Assembly (NCBI GenBank): GCA_029204225.1
Contig: CM055107.1
Coordinates: 28,795,410 to 28,859,409, forward strand
Direction: 5' to 3'
DNA: 64,000 nucleotides
Source: Diphasiastrum complanatum
Lineage: Eukaryota; Streptophyta; Lycopodiopsida; Lycopodiales; Lycopodiaceae
Shown: positions 31,353 to 42,757 of the stretch, one piece after another
How positions within the stretch are numbered: the first letter of the stretch is position 1
How the letters are laid out: the number at the start of each line of letters is the position of its first letter
Notes under the pieces: model-generated
Database searches by the model: none
Told to the model about the DNA's origin: nothing
Seen by the model: the letters and a program-made list of their open reading frames with translations, nothing else
Program-made: the position numbers and the translations under genes

Positions 31353-34300
31353 TAGAAGCTTTCTTGATGATAAAATTTCACAAACTTACTTCACCAACCT
31401 CATCATAGACTCTCCATGCAAGCCCAAGAATTAAACTGATTTTTACTCACAATGTACCTCACCAGTAAGCATTCCATTTATCCCATGAAGAACCAATGGG
31501 GTTGTCTTACCTAATTAGCTTGACATCCAAAGTTTCTTTGGTCCAAAGTTCATTCCATTATCCCATAAAGAACCAATTGGGGTGTCTTAAGTTTCTCTGT
31601 TTCCACTTCAAGGCTCCCATTGAAAACCAAGAAAAATTATCCATAAAGCCCAGACCAACAATGACAAACGTGCAAGCTGATTCAAATGACACGCACAAGG
31701 TATTATCTCGCCTTGTCCATTAAATACCACGTAGCTAATACATCAGATACTCTATAATCTCGACTGTCCAGAATGCTAGAGTCGTCGAGATGAGATCAGA
31801 AAGCTGCATCTGATGGTGGCGAGCTGAAATCGTCCGATCTGTAATATACTACGTGGTGTTGGAGAAAAGATGCATCGCACGAAAAGTGGGTTTGAAAAGA
31901 AAAGCAACGGGTCTACATCTATCTTCTCTTTCATCTCCAAGCTTTCAGGATAGCTTCCATTTGCGGGTGTTGATGGCTGAGTCAAGCTGGAAGCACAAGC
32001 AGAGAATCAAAGGTTTTCTATCCATTTTTCTGAACTATGAGATCGTTTGTGGGCTGGCAAATTCAAGCTTGATGAGCAGAGACGTTTTAAGTCTATTATT
32101 CTGGTCTATGAACTCGTTAGTGCGCTTGCTTGATCTACAAAAATTCAAGCTTGATGAGCAGAAACGGAGAATCAAAAGTTCTTCTGAACTGTGAACTAGT
32201 TGGTGAGCTTACTTGATCTAGCAACGTACTGTTGCACTGCTTGTTAGCAGATCTGAAAAGAGATTGTAAATTCTGTACAGACCAAACTCTTTGGGAGCCA
32301 ATATTTTTTATACTGTTTAGAAGAGACTTGCTTCAATGGTGATACATGAGAACAAGCCAGTGGGTTTGAAGAAGCGCAGGGATCATGGAATTAAGCAGAA
32401 GGAACGTCCGAGACTGATGACCATTTTAGAAGACAGCGAAGGGAGCAGGGTGAAACCTGTTGATGCAAATGAGGAGTCAGACTGTGTGATTAAGAAGGAA
32501 GCCAAGCCAAAGATCAGGAGCATTCCTGCAAAGCTAGCAACGGTAATGAGGCGGCTGAGAGACTCTTACGTCAGCTGCCTGCAACAGTTAGATGGAGTGG
32601 GAGATATGAGTGTATTGGCTGGTGGAGGTCATAACATATTCTCACCTACAGCTGCTGCTTTCCACAGGAAACCGACAGACTGGGAACGCCCAATAGATAT
32701 TGTGGCAGCAGGCTAGGGTAAACAGAGCTGTGCGGAAAAGGTTTAGCTTACAAATGGTAAACGACAGCTAGATCTACCCTGTTGTAAAGCGAATGCACAC
32801 ATAGCTCGGTTACAAATTGTGACGCTTGCTTGCAATTAAATGAAATGGAGTAGATGACAGCATCGAGGCAGAAAAACTAGCTCATACAAGGCATTTCGAT
32901 TTTCTATGTCACAGAGAGAAAGGATAAGCTACCAGTCCTTTATACTAGTACTTGAAACTGTTTGTAAAATCTGTGAATAGCTCAAGTTTGAGTAGTTACG
33001 ATACTGCTGTGCATACCTTCCGATCAGGAGTTTACTACTTGCATTCTAGCTTGTAATCGTCGACTCGTGAGCGCTAAGGTTTGTTCTGCTTGTTTCTGAG
33101 CATATTGAATGCAAGCTAGCACACCTTTGATCAGATGTAGCACTGTTCGCGAGCCATTCGAATGGATTTCTCAATAGATGACTCATTATTTAAGCGAATT
33201 GAGGTTTGTTTTAAGCATATTAGAAAGTGCAATTTCAACTATGAAGAAATAAAGTAGAATTACTGGTGGAGGAACTATCTTCAGCTACCTCAATCGTAAA
33301 GTGAAACTTAGTGACAACATTGCTATTTGGTAAGGCTAGATCTCGAGTTATTATATAGTGTTGCATGCTAAACTGAAATTTATAGCTGACGGTCGTTATT
33401 TATTTCCTTCCTTTAAAATATGAAAGGCCTTATTTTGCGTTGCTTCTATGGGCATGCTTGGGTTTGAAACCTTCACTCACTTGTTCTTTTGTGGAGTGGA
33501 TCTGTGGCATCACCTTTAGGCTGCTCATGCAGTTATCAGTAGTTTATGATCCTTTCTCTTTCAAGCTGGATCAACTACTATGGGTGTGAGTATGCTCAGG
33601 AAATCCATAGCTTATCATTTTTTGCATGTCTAAGCTACTACTTTTTGCTGGATAATTTGGATAATACGAAATCAGGCAATCTTTTTTTGAGGAGCTATAT
33701 GCATTTCTTGTTTTTTTATCTGCATCATTAGGCAAGAAATAGACTTAGATATTACGATATGGACATGTTTGGCTTCCACCTCCTTGGGTTTTGTGCCAAG
33801 GTAGTGGGTATCGTGTTGTGGACATGCGAGTGCTCTTTTATGTTGCTTTATGCATTCAACTTTGTTTGTACATGTGTAGCTTCTATTGTCCCTTATGGGT
33901 TTCTATAGATTTGGGGAGCGAATTCTCTTGTACTAAAAAGCACACACAAGTTTCAGCCCACCCCACATTAGGTCACACGTTTTTAAAGAAAAAATTACTT
34001 AAAGTTGTGTGGGCATTGTGAGCTACATGGAGCCCAAACAACTTTGGATATTGGTCCAAAAGTACATCCAAGATTTCTTTTTTGCCTAACAAAGTTGGAG
34101 ACAGTTAGGCTATCATTGTGTGATTGAAGGTGTGTCTGCAAATGAGTGCCAACAAAATTTTAGGTTCAACCAAAGCATGAGGCATTAACAAAATTTTTGT
34201 GGGACGTCACATGACATGCTACCGTCGAGACTCCCTGCAAAAACCTGCTCATGTGTGGATGAGGCACATCACGGGGTGAGGTCCTAGCCTTGAGGAGCTT

Positions 34301-34370
34301 GAGGGTGCCACCTAGACCATAGTGAACTTCACAAGGCATCAAAGTCTTCCCTTTCATAAGGCTTTGACTT
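31353..34370 (+). repeat. segmental duplication, copy 1
   Basis: ~3.0 kb that matches 46380-49210 with small indels over promoter, gene and downstream sequence. It ends 16 bp before the truncated gypsy integrase. Direct orientation relative to copy 2, about 15 kb apart. Confidence 0.85.
32336..32716 (+). CDS. small unrecognised protein, duplicate copy 1 (126 aa)
   Basis: Single-exon frame starting MVIHENKPVGLKKRRD. The N-terminal half is charged. The central block IPAKLATVMRRLRDSYVSCL looks helical and is followed by QQLDGVGDMSVLAGGG and the C-terminal HRKPTDWERPIDIVAAG. No signal peptide or membrane segment. I do not recognise the family. The second copy at 47257 keeps the frame: size differences are 3 and 24 bp in frame until one 10-bp duplication near the end. 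The start is the Met conserved between copies; upstream the frame has a TAG here where copy 2 has CAG. The 5' region has three related ~75-bp blocks (AATTCAAGCTTGATGAGCAG). Probably a host gene rather than a transposon. Confidence 0.6.
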   Translation: MVIHENKPVGLKKRRDHGIKQKERPRLMTILEDSEGSRVKPVDANEESDCVIKKEAKPKIRSIPAKLATVMRRLRDSYVSCLQQLDGVGDMSVLAGGGHNIFSPTAAAFHRKPTDWERPIDIVAAG

Positions 34371-34385
34371 AGTTCAAAGGCAATT

Positions 34386-35530
34386 TTGGTGGCCTAAGAT
34401 GAAAAGTCAGGTAGAGGCCTATGTACTTAAATGTACTAAGTGCCAGTTAAATAAAGTAGAGAGGCTAAAACCTAGTGGCCTATTACATCCTTTAGATATT
34501 CCTACCGGAAAGTGAGAAAGTATATTTATGGATTTTGTGGTCGGGCTTCCACGTACAGGGAAGGGCCACGATTTCATTTGGGTCATTGTTGACAGACTTA
34601 CGAAGTTTGCTCAATTTATCCCAACGGAAACTACTGTTAAAGCTTCAAAACTAGCTCAACTGTTTGTTGAGAATCTTTTTTGACTATACGGGCTGCCTTG
34701 CGATATTGTCAGTGACCGTGACCCAAAATTCACTAGGAATTTTTGGCAAGCAGTATTCGAAAAGTTGGAAACAACTTTAAGTTTGAGTTCTACAGATCAT
34801 TCAGAATCAGACTGTCAAACGGAAAGGACCAATCAGACGATGGAGGATATGCTTCGAGCATATGTGGGCCATCGGCAGTCTGATTGGAAACAGTACCTTT
34901 CACTGGTGGAATTTGCATATAACAGTGCAAAACATTCAGCGACCAGATTCAGCCCTTTCATACTTATGTATGGTTTTCAACCTCGATCACCAATTAGTGC
35001 TGGCATGAAAAACCTACGGGTGCAAGCCGCAACCGATTTCCTTGCGGATATGCAAGAAATGTTATAGCTGGTTAAAGATAGCATAAGTAGTGCCTAAGAC
35101 AAGGCAAGGCACTATGCTGATCTATTTCGGAAGCACAAGGTATTCATGGTCAACGACTGGGTGTTTTTGAGGGTCCCTAATCACTCTAGGGGCTGGAAAG
35201 CTGGTAAGTGTGCAAAGCTGGCACCTAGGTATTGCGATCCTTTTAAGGTTATCCAAGTGATAAACAAGGTCGCATACAAACTAGACCTTCCAGCTAACGT
35301 TGGAATTCATCATGTTTTCCACGTTAGTAACTTGAAACCCTCGTTGGGGGTTGGGGAAACCCTGGTCCCTATGGAAGATCTAGTGGAGCTTCTTCGTGAT
35401 GAGTCCGTGAGTGGACCACCTGAACCCGAGGCGATTGTTAATAGTCGGCAGAGGACTCTACGGAGTAGAGTGCTTCGAGAATTTTTAGTCAGGTGGAGGG
35501 GCAAATCAGAAGAGGAGGATACCTAGGAAA
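34386..35530 (+). pseudogene. gypsy-A-type integrase with chromodomain
   Basis: Begins abruptly in the zinc finger (WPKMKSQVEAYVLKCTKCQL), then FMDFVVGLPRTGKGHDFIWV (Asp), CDIVSDRDPKFTRNFW (Asp) and ESDCQTERTNQTMEDMLRAY (Glu, with the usual Gly of DGQTER changed to Cys). After a stop at ~35065 come VFLRVPNHSRGWKAGKCAKL, the HHVFHVSNLKPSLG box and a chromodomain, RTLRSRVLREFLVRWRGK. Stops occur at ~34518, 34681, 35065 and 35095. It is a chromovirus relic. Its own 3' LTR is LTR-A copy 4, so it may be the missing half of gypsy-A (16.1-19.4 kb), separated by later insertions, or another copy. Confidence 0.85.
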
Positions 35531-35588
35531 AGGAGGCTGATCTCCAGAAGAATTTTTCATATTTTTTCCTACAAGGAAAAATTTAAGT

Positions 35589-35602
35589 TTAGGGGGAAGG
35601 AA
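35589..35602 (+). promoter_or_regulatory. polypurine tract before LTR-A copy 4
   Basis: TTAGGGGGAAGGAA directly precedes TGTTACATACC, confirming a plus-strand 3' LTR. Confidence 0.75.
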
Positions 35603-36681
35603 TGTTACATACCTATATAACTAGCAGTACTTCAGACCCCTAATAGTCCATTTAGTGTTGGGGGCTAATTGGCAAGGTACCCTTAGGATTAAGGGTATGT
35701 GCCCTTGGAGAAGGACAGGCAAGTGACTATACCTTAGTCGGAGGTAATGGAGTCACGTGAACCTTGGATAAGGAGTATCCTTAGTATTAAGGGTAGGTGC
35801 CTTAGATTAAGGTACTAGTGTCCTTGGTTAAGGGCAGGTAGGTGTCTATGCCTTGGATGGAGGTATGGAACCTAGAGAGGTGTTAGAAAGTCATTGGATG
35901 ACTATTTTTCTAAACCTTGGGCCTCAACCTTGAACCACATCACTTTATTGGTCTAGGACCAAAGTATACTTGCACAACTTGGGCAATGGGACCTAGTAAG
36001 AGGGCGCCCTTCTAAAGTGTCCATTGAGTTCCCAACTCCCACAAGAAAGGCATTCAAAGAGTCATAGGTTATGGAAGGAGTCTCTTGACATTCCATAAGC
36101 CTATGGAGGCTCTTGGAGATTCTTTAACTCCCCTAGGCTTCTTCTCTCTCATTGGATGAGCATGGAACTCCATAGTGCATTGGAGGGGTCCATGGGCCAT
36201 CTATATGAGGGTAGTAGGGCGCCCATTGGGAGAGGGAGATCTCTCTTGTTTGCTTTGCTTATGCTCTAGTGTTGCTACTAGTGTGTAGAGTGCTTTCTTG
36301 TGGTAGTATGCTTAAGGTTTGGATCTTGCTTATGGTATGGGACATAAGTAGGGTTTGGATCTTGAGAATGCTATGGAGTGTTGTGGTATGCTTGTGATTT
36401 GTTTATGGTTGGCAAGGGGGTGCTAGATAGGTCTTGATTGGAGCTTGGATCTAGCTATGGTTGGGTGGTGAATACTTGAGGCCAGCTTGTTATCTATCTT
36501 TGTGTTTAAAGAGTAGGGACACAGGTGGAGGAGAGATCCTTGGAGGCTTGCAGATCCTTACTTGCAGGTAGAGGCATCCTAGCTTGGAGTTGGGGAGCAT
36601 CTTGAAGCTTGCAGGTTGTTTGGAGGACATTTGGAGGCTCTACCTTGGATTTGGAGGACTTCCTCACCTCTACTTGTAAAA
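35603..36681 (+). repeat. LTR-A copy 4 (3' LTR)
   Basis: 1,079 bp, TGTTACATACC to ACTTGTAAAA, almost the same length as copy 1 (1,080 bp) and closely matching it. Ends are an imperfect TGTTACA/TGTAAAA pair. The following bases (ATCTC) do not repeat the five bases before copy 1 (GACAA), so no target-site duplication links the two. Confidence 0.9.
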
Positions 36682-38529
36682 ATCTCTCTGCTAATCAAGA
36701 TCCATTCACTAGCCGTTGTGAATACTTGTGTAGTCGCATACTTTGCAGAAATACACATGTTTCTTGACAGTTTGCAAAAATACAAATGAATAGATGACAG
36801 TGTCCCGATGACTCAGCCGACATGGATTATTCAGCCAACATCTAATTGTTCGTCCATAATTCACCATTCGATTATTTGACTATTCGTCCAACATCTGACA
36901 CCGACTATTCGGTCACCTCCGGCTAGTCGTATGTCACTATTAACTCCAAAATTCAACTCGAACAATTGGTGGCTCATCAGTACCTTCATCACGATAGGAC
37001 AGAATCAAATATCATTCGAATCGTAAAGTAAAGATTAACTATTATTTTAGTTAGTTAGCCATGTATATATATCCAACGACTTATCGATTGCTTCGAATAA
37101 GCTCCATAGACATTGAAATAGCTCAATTGTCTATCAAGTCGATCAACTGAGCATTTAGAGTACAATTGTTTTGTTCTTTCTCTCTATTATTACATAGTAT
37201 TGATTCATGAAGAACGCGACTCTGTCTGCATTCATACTGTATTTTCTTCACGAATGAATAATCATTGTTCCAGTAATCTAGGTCTTGTATATCATGTTGA
37301 ATGTTCATTTATTCATGTCCAGATTGTTTCTTGTTTGTAGATTAACTTATTCATAGATTAAGTTGTATTCATATGACTGATAGCATACGTCAACTTGTCG
37401 CTCTAGTCTCCACACCTAACATGCTTCCGTAAAGCTAAACCTAAAGCCAAGATAATTTGTGCATGGCTATGGAATAGATCGTGTCGATCTAGTGACTTCG
37501 GAGCTGTGATCAAGTAGGTCAGACTTCAATCTGATGAAGTTGTTCTGGATCCGATATACGTAGTTGCATGCACCAAGGATTCTGCGGGCACCCACCGCTC
37601 TTCCGCTGCGCCACGTTGTCACGATATATCCCAACACATTTCAAAATTTGGTGCCGCCACAATTTCTTGACCATCGAATGTTTGGTTTTGAAATTTTTGC
37701 ATGGAGTACGTTTGACATCGATGTGCCCGCATTGCAAATGTCGCAATGTGTTATTGTGAATTTTCTTAGTAAGCATTCCATCTTTGTGCTAACTGACGAT
37801 GATCACATGCACACTCAAAGCATAATCACAACTTTTCTTGTGCTCAAGGACCTTCGTAGATTTGTTGATAAGGTGAGCATTATAGCCATATAATGTGAAA
37901 AAATCATATCCAAATGACCTAATTATGTCCCTTGATCTTTAGCAAATTTAAAGAGCACATCTAGTTTCATTACAAATGTAGAAATCATATATCAACTATA
38001 CATAGAAGATGAATAATCAATAAGAACTTGTCATAAACACTTAGATATGATATTCTATTGTCTTTGTCCATACAACAGCCATAAAACATTAGTACTCACA
38101 CGTGTGAACTCATATACATAAGAAAATAACATTCTACAAACAAAAATTCACTATTCCAAAATTGCCAAATTAGACAACTTAAGTAGTTGACAATTTTTCA
38201 CATATAACTCGTGAGTTCGTCAATATAACCATTGTTGCCAATCTAAATAGAGAAGTAGAAAACGTGTGGGCATTGCTGCAAGCTAGACATCTCTCTTCTC
38301 ACACGAGTATCTATCATAAATTTGCCTTGTTGCCTCCTATTTTAAGCTTTTATGAGCAATATTATTGCTAAATGACACGAAGCAAAAAATCAAGGGCATG
38401 ATAGCAAATGTAGGAGAATTTGCCCATTAGAAATAGCTATGCTTTTTGATCTCACGTAGTGAAGACAACATGCTTTTCATTGATCAGAGGATCTGTTGCT
38501 AGAAGAATAGGTCATGGTAACAATTTTTT
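36682..38529. other. unassigned AT-rich stretch
   Basis: No gene supported. 36780-36950 has many (A)TTCGTCC/TATTCGTC words. A possible tRNA-derived segment lies at 37585-37614. The rest looks like LTR or leader debris without recognisable motifs. Confidence 0.4.
37585..37614 (-). repeat. initiator-tRNA-Met-like 5' half (SINE-like)
   Basis: On the minus strand GTGGCGCAGCGGAAG (37614-37600) equals 15 consecutive bases of the plant initiator tRNA-Met D-arm region, including an RNA polymerase III A box. It is followed by GGTGGG and CCC as in the anticodon stem, with small indels. No T-arm/B box is seen, so it is not a tRNA gene. It could be a SINE head or a reverse-transcribed tRNA piece. Confidence 0.4.
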
Positions 38530-38745
38530 TTTCCCATTTCTGAAAATAGCCATGCACTTGCATAGTTTGTGTATGGGGTCATGAAAAATTCTGTATTTAA
38601 AGTCATGGCAAGCATGTGAAATATGCATGGATCACTTGCAACTATTAACAACGTCATTTTGGTGGCGATCTACATCATTGATTTGCCAATGATATTGCAT
38701 GAGAGTGAGTCTCTTATTCGTAAGGCATATCCAAAAGTTTTTACA
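38530..38745. repeat. repeat E, copy 2
   Basis: Second copy of the block at 31090-31345, same orientation, without the gene segment that follows copy 1. Confidence 0.7.
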
Positions 38746-38786
38746 ATTTTGTCCTATGGCAACTTTAAGCTCTTTGCTCAAAGAGA

Positions 38787-38960
38787 CTAGCCATGTGGCA
38801 TACTGTGAATCTCATATATGTAGTCAATTGATGGTCAGGGACTAGTCATGTGGCATATTGTGACGGATGTGCAGTCAATCGATGGTCAGATATGCAGTCA
38901 ATTGGGGACTAGCCATGTGGCATACTCCGACGGAGGTGCAGTCAATTGGTGGTCGTGAAT
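38787..38960. repeat. three ~50-70 bp tandem units
   Basis: Units start with GACTAG(C/T)CATGTGGCATA near 38787, 38839 and 38908 and contain GCAGTCAAT(T/C)GATGGTC. Spacing is uneven. Noncoding. Confidence 0.7.
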
Positions 38961-39468
38961 TGTAGATGTGGCACATTCTCTCAGCCCAACTTGAATCTCA
39001 GCTCATTGGCACGCTCTCTCAGTCCGAGACAACAGAGAACATGATATGCAAGAATTTAACAAGTTAAGCTATAGGATATGCAAGGAGTTAAGTTGATGGC
39101 GGCGCAGCTGTTGACTTGCTACTGAACCTGTGGTGTGCAAACCCAATGAAGGGTTGTAAAGCACAGCTGCGCACGTGTTGTGGCGGCGTTCAGTTGTTCT
39201 TCGTGCTTGTGAGTTCCAACGTTTGAACTGATCACAAGTATCTGAAAGCTCCATCTCGTTCTGAGTAGACCTGCTCTTCATCAATGAGAGCAATTTTTGG
39301 TCACTACTTTTAGGTCTTCAAGCTGTCTTGTCTCGTTTTTTTTATTTCTAGTTGACAGAGCTAGAACAAGATAAAGATTCATAAGCAATTGCATGACCGA
39401 TTCTTGGTCTGCTATATGAGTGTTTCTAAGGTGCTGATTTCTTTGGGATTAGCAGACATTTTCTGAAC

Positions 39469-39725
39469 TCACTTCTTGCAAGAGTGAAAGTCTTCAACGC
39501 GAATTCACTTGATGCAAGAGTGAAACCTTCAACGCCAATTCACTTACTGCAAAATCGGTGAAAGTCTTCATTCAACACGAATTTAGTGACAGGTGAACAA
39601 TATATCTATTTTGTTATTATCTTGAGCTTGATTCAGCAATATGTAGACTGCAATTGTTGTTAAAATGAGTCAATCAGCATCTCCAACGTAGATTGATTGA
39701 GACGTTGGTGTAGAAGATATGGAAA

Positions 39726-39774
<49 letters not shown>
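39469..39774. repeat. 35-36 bp tandem units and (CT)n run
   Basis: Three units starting TCACTT.(C/A)TGCA at 39469, 39505 and 39540 repeat GAGTGAAAGTCTTCAACGC. A (CT) run of ~46 bases follows at 39729-39774. From there to 41215 no gene is supported; 39900-40040 has a GTGAGAGA(G)A-rich duplicated block. Confidence 0.75.
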
Positions 39775-39777
<3 letters not shown>

Positions 39778-41215
39778 TTGATCTAAGTACTGGTTCTCTA
39801 TTTCTAATGAGTATTGATTCTCATTTTAATCTGAATACTGGTTGTCTTTTTTTTTTTTTCTCTCTCTCTCCATTATTCTCCCTCAACAAACCTCTTCTTT
39901 AGCAAGCGATGCCAGATGATGTTGTGTGGGGAGCGTGAGAGAGGCGTGAGAGAAGAGAGTGACTCTAATGATGCTGTGTATGCTGGGTGCGTGAGAGAGA
40001 GACGTGAGAGAAGAGAGTGAGTGAGGGAAAGCAAGCGTCGAGCATGGCTACTATTCCTTTTTTGCAATATATAATGGGCTATATATCTTTTGAGAAAATA
40101 GAACTTTGAGACTCTGATTTAGATCAAAATAGTGTTGATTTTTGCTTCGCTTTCTAGAATCGGTATTAGGGATTTTTATTAGGGGAGGCTGGATCTTTTT
40201 GGAAAATATATACACGTGCTACATTTGGACTGATACTAAAAACATCTTCTGAATTCATCTCTGCTAAAAAGGGGACTCTACACGAAGATTAGAAGTGAAA
40301 TATGAATATGTTGAAACTTAGCAGGAAAGTCGTTTCAACCGGAGCTAAATTCGGTAATAGAGGAGCTGCATGTCTGTTTGTAAAGGCTAGTCAGAGTAGG
40401 ATTCTGATTTGAAAATTCATAGAGGTTGCATATTTCAAGAGGATTTAGTTTAAGATTGAAATTCAACACAAAAGCCGTGTCCATGTCAATAAAGTTTTCT
40501 CAGTTTATATCAAGATTGGAAGAAAGACGCAGCATCTGTATGTGTGGTTGTCATGTGATTTCTTCTGCCATGAAATCATCACTTGTTTGCATATTGATTT
40601 TCAAGATTGGGTTTCTTATGTAGCAAGGTTTCTTTATAGAAAATTTTGTAGAATTAACAATACTAGCTATTGTTGGTTGGAGAAGGTTTCTGAAACAACA
40701 TAAGATCTAGCTTGTGTCCAAGTACATCTGGTCCAGAGGTAGGATCAAGCTTATCCTGATCACAAAACACTCCTTCCTGTGCAAAAGTAGAATTTCAGCT
40801 CTGTAGTGTTACAGTGGGCCTAGTAGTAGGTAGAGCGAAAGAGCATATGAACCTAAAATGGTTGAACTTCGAGAATGCTTAGGTGAAGAATTGGATGAAT
40901 TAGGTTGTTTAGAGGTTTGAGAGCTCTGCTCGGCACTCGTGTCTAGAGTTCCATCACAAGCACTTACGTTAGACTGGCTTGCAGTTCAACAAAAAGGAAA
41001 AAGTCATAGAGCAAGTGCTTCATGCTATGAAATAAATTACCAGCATGTATATACCTGCTGACAATGGAACAAGAAGTTGGTTTGGTTGGCCTGCATGTGG
41101 AACGTACTCTTGTAATTAAGTTGTTTAGCATGTCACCCGCAGATGAGATTGCCTTATAACATCAACAGCTATAATGTAAAATTACTCTGTTAGCTATAAG
41201 CATGTAAGAGGTTGC

Positions 41216-41563
41216 TCAGCGAGGGTAAAGTTGTAGCTTCAAGGCTGGAACACCTGGGCATCTGGCTGGATTGGCTTCCACACTGCAGGTAGCAGGTAGC
41301 TCAAGCGCAAGCGTAAGATTGATTCCTAGTCGGGATGACAACCCATTGGGCATAGTTATCAATTCGCACAAGCACACGGGGCTCTTGACATGAACGTCCA
41401 ACAACGAGCTGTAGCAGTCGGGTGTCGAAGAGCGGGTGTCGGAGAGGCCCCTAAAGACAGCACGAAAGGCACTCATGGTTCCATTTTTGTGAGTATTGCT
41501 AGAGAGTCGAGCACTAGAGAAGCATCTGTTGGTGCTCCAAGGGAAATGAAGCAGAGAAATCAA
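41216..41563 (-). pseudogene. non-specific lipid-transfer protein fragment
   Basis: Minus-strand translation contains STPDCYSSLLDVHVKSPVCL, CELITMPNGLSSRLGIN and LALELPATCSVEANPARCPG. This follows the second half of the plant eight-cysteine motif of lipid-transfer/LTPG proteins: CC..LL..V..SP.CLC, LGIN.T.AL.LP..C and the last Cys. Such proteins are secreted and bind lipids in a four-helix fold held by four disulfides. Here the second Cys of the CC pair is Tyr. The first two cysteines, the signal peptide and the start are missing or frameshifted, and repeat D begins 34 bp upstream of the frame. Likely a truncated gene fragment. Confidence 0.6.
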
Positions 41564-41596
41564 ATTCCATCATTTATTTTGTCTCTTCCAGGTGCT

Positions 41597-42757
41597 TGTT
41601 GGCTGATTCTGATGAATCCCCAAGATACTCGGACAGAGCAACTCAAGAGCACCTCTCACCTTAGACAGAGGAGGTCTCTGAGAAGACGAGACTAATGAAG
41701 ACTCAGAGCCGAGTATGAGAGCCGAGAAATGCTAGTTAGTAATAACAAGCAATAACTGTGTAAGCCTCATGGTGAATCCCAGAAGATGGAATGACCATGT
41801 AGGAACTAGTATCTCTAAGCAAATGTAATAAGTGCAAGTAGACCCCTTTTAAAGAAAGTAGAGTGAGCCACCTTTTGATGGTGACCTCTCGTGGAGGGCA
41901 ATATTTCAATTGTAATTTGTGAAATGTGGAAATTCTACTAGGATGCCACCTAAGGAGCTCTCTTGCTTATTTAAGAGACTCCCTCTTTGTGAAGAGGAGC
42001 TTTTTGCATTGTATCTACTCCATGCTTAATAAGAAGAATTCCCATGAGTTTGATGCTACACTAAGCTCCTTGATCATGATGGTTTTCTTGAGTGATGCCC
42101 CTATGATCATGCTCTTCCATTCATATTGTGTGTGATTGTGGATTTAGAGTGGATTAGCTTTCTTGCTTTTCTAGTTGTGGATTAGATTTCATGTTTTCTT
42201 GTGGATTAATGTAGGAGCCAGCATTCAAGTAAACTAGATAGGCTAGAAATGTGGCATAAATCTTGCATATTCTCTAACATTCTAGTTCTTGATGTTCTTG
42301 GGATGTCCAAGAATCAAAAGGCTGGTTAGTTTCTTGATTCTTGGACTTCTAACATGCTGTAGATTAGTTCTTGTTTCTTGTTTATTAGTTATGCAAATGT
42401 AGCTCAGTTCAGTGTAGTGTAGAATCTGATTTCAATCCATTTTTAGAGTAAGTAGCAGTAGAATCTATAGAACGTTCATTTGGGCTGCACTCTGTTCTGT
42501 GAAAGAGCGTTCTAGGCTTGCATGTTTATGTAGAATGTAAGTGCGTTCAAGAGTTCGACCCTGAGTTGTCCTCTGACAACCAGGACAATAAAATATACTA
42601 CAGAGTTATTCAGTCCGTTTATGCCTGGCCTGGGCATTGTAACAAATAAGAAACAGTTAAGTAATGCCCAAACAAGCCTGGTAACATGCAAGAAATAGAT
42701 CTGTAAGCAAGAAGCAGAAAAGTAAACAACAGGTCCTCTGGAGCAGGGGATCTGTGA
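41597..42757 (+). repeat. repeat family D, copy 3 (longest)
   Basis: ~1.16 kb from TGTTGGCTGATTC to CTCTGGAGCAGGGGATCTGT. Contains TATTTAAGAGACTCCC (near 41970) and, on the minus strand, the MVSSSQRPPRSKVRG-like start of a gypsy Gag. It joins the Helitron frame on its right. May be an LTR plus leader; the ends were not proven. Confidence 0.75.

Noticed and set aside
37564-37893. 109-codon plus-strand frame
   Set aside because: Overlaps the tRNA-like segment and has no family motif or paralogue; probably chance.
41390-41695. 101-codon plus-strand frame over the lipid-transfer-protein fragment
   Set aside because: It is the antisense shadow of the cysteine-motif frame and runs into repeat D.
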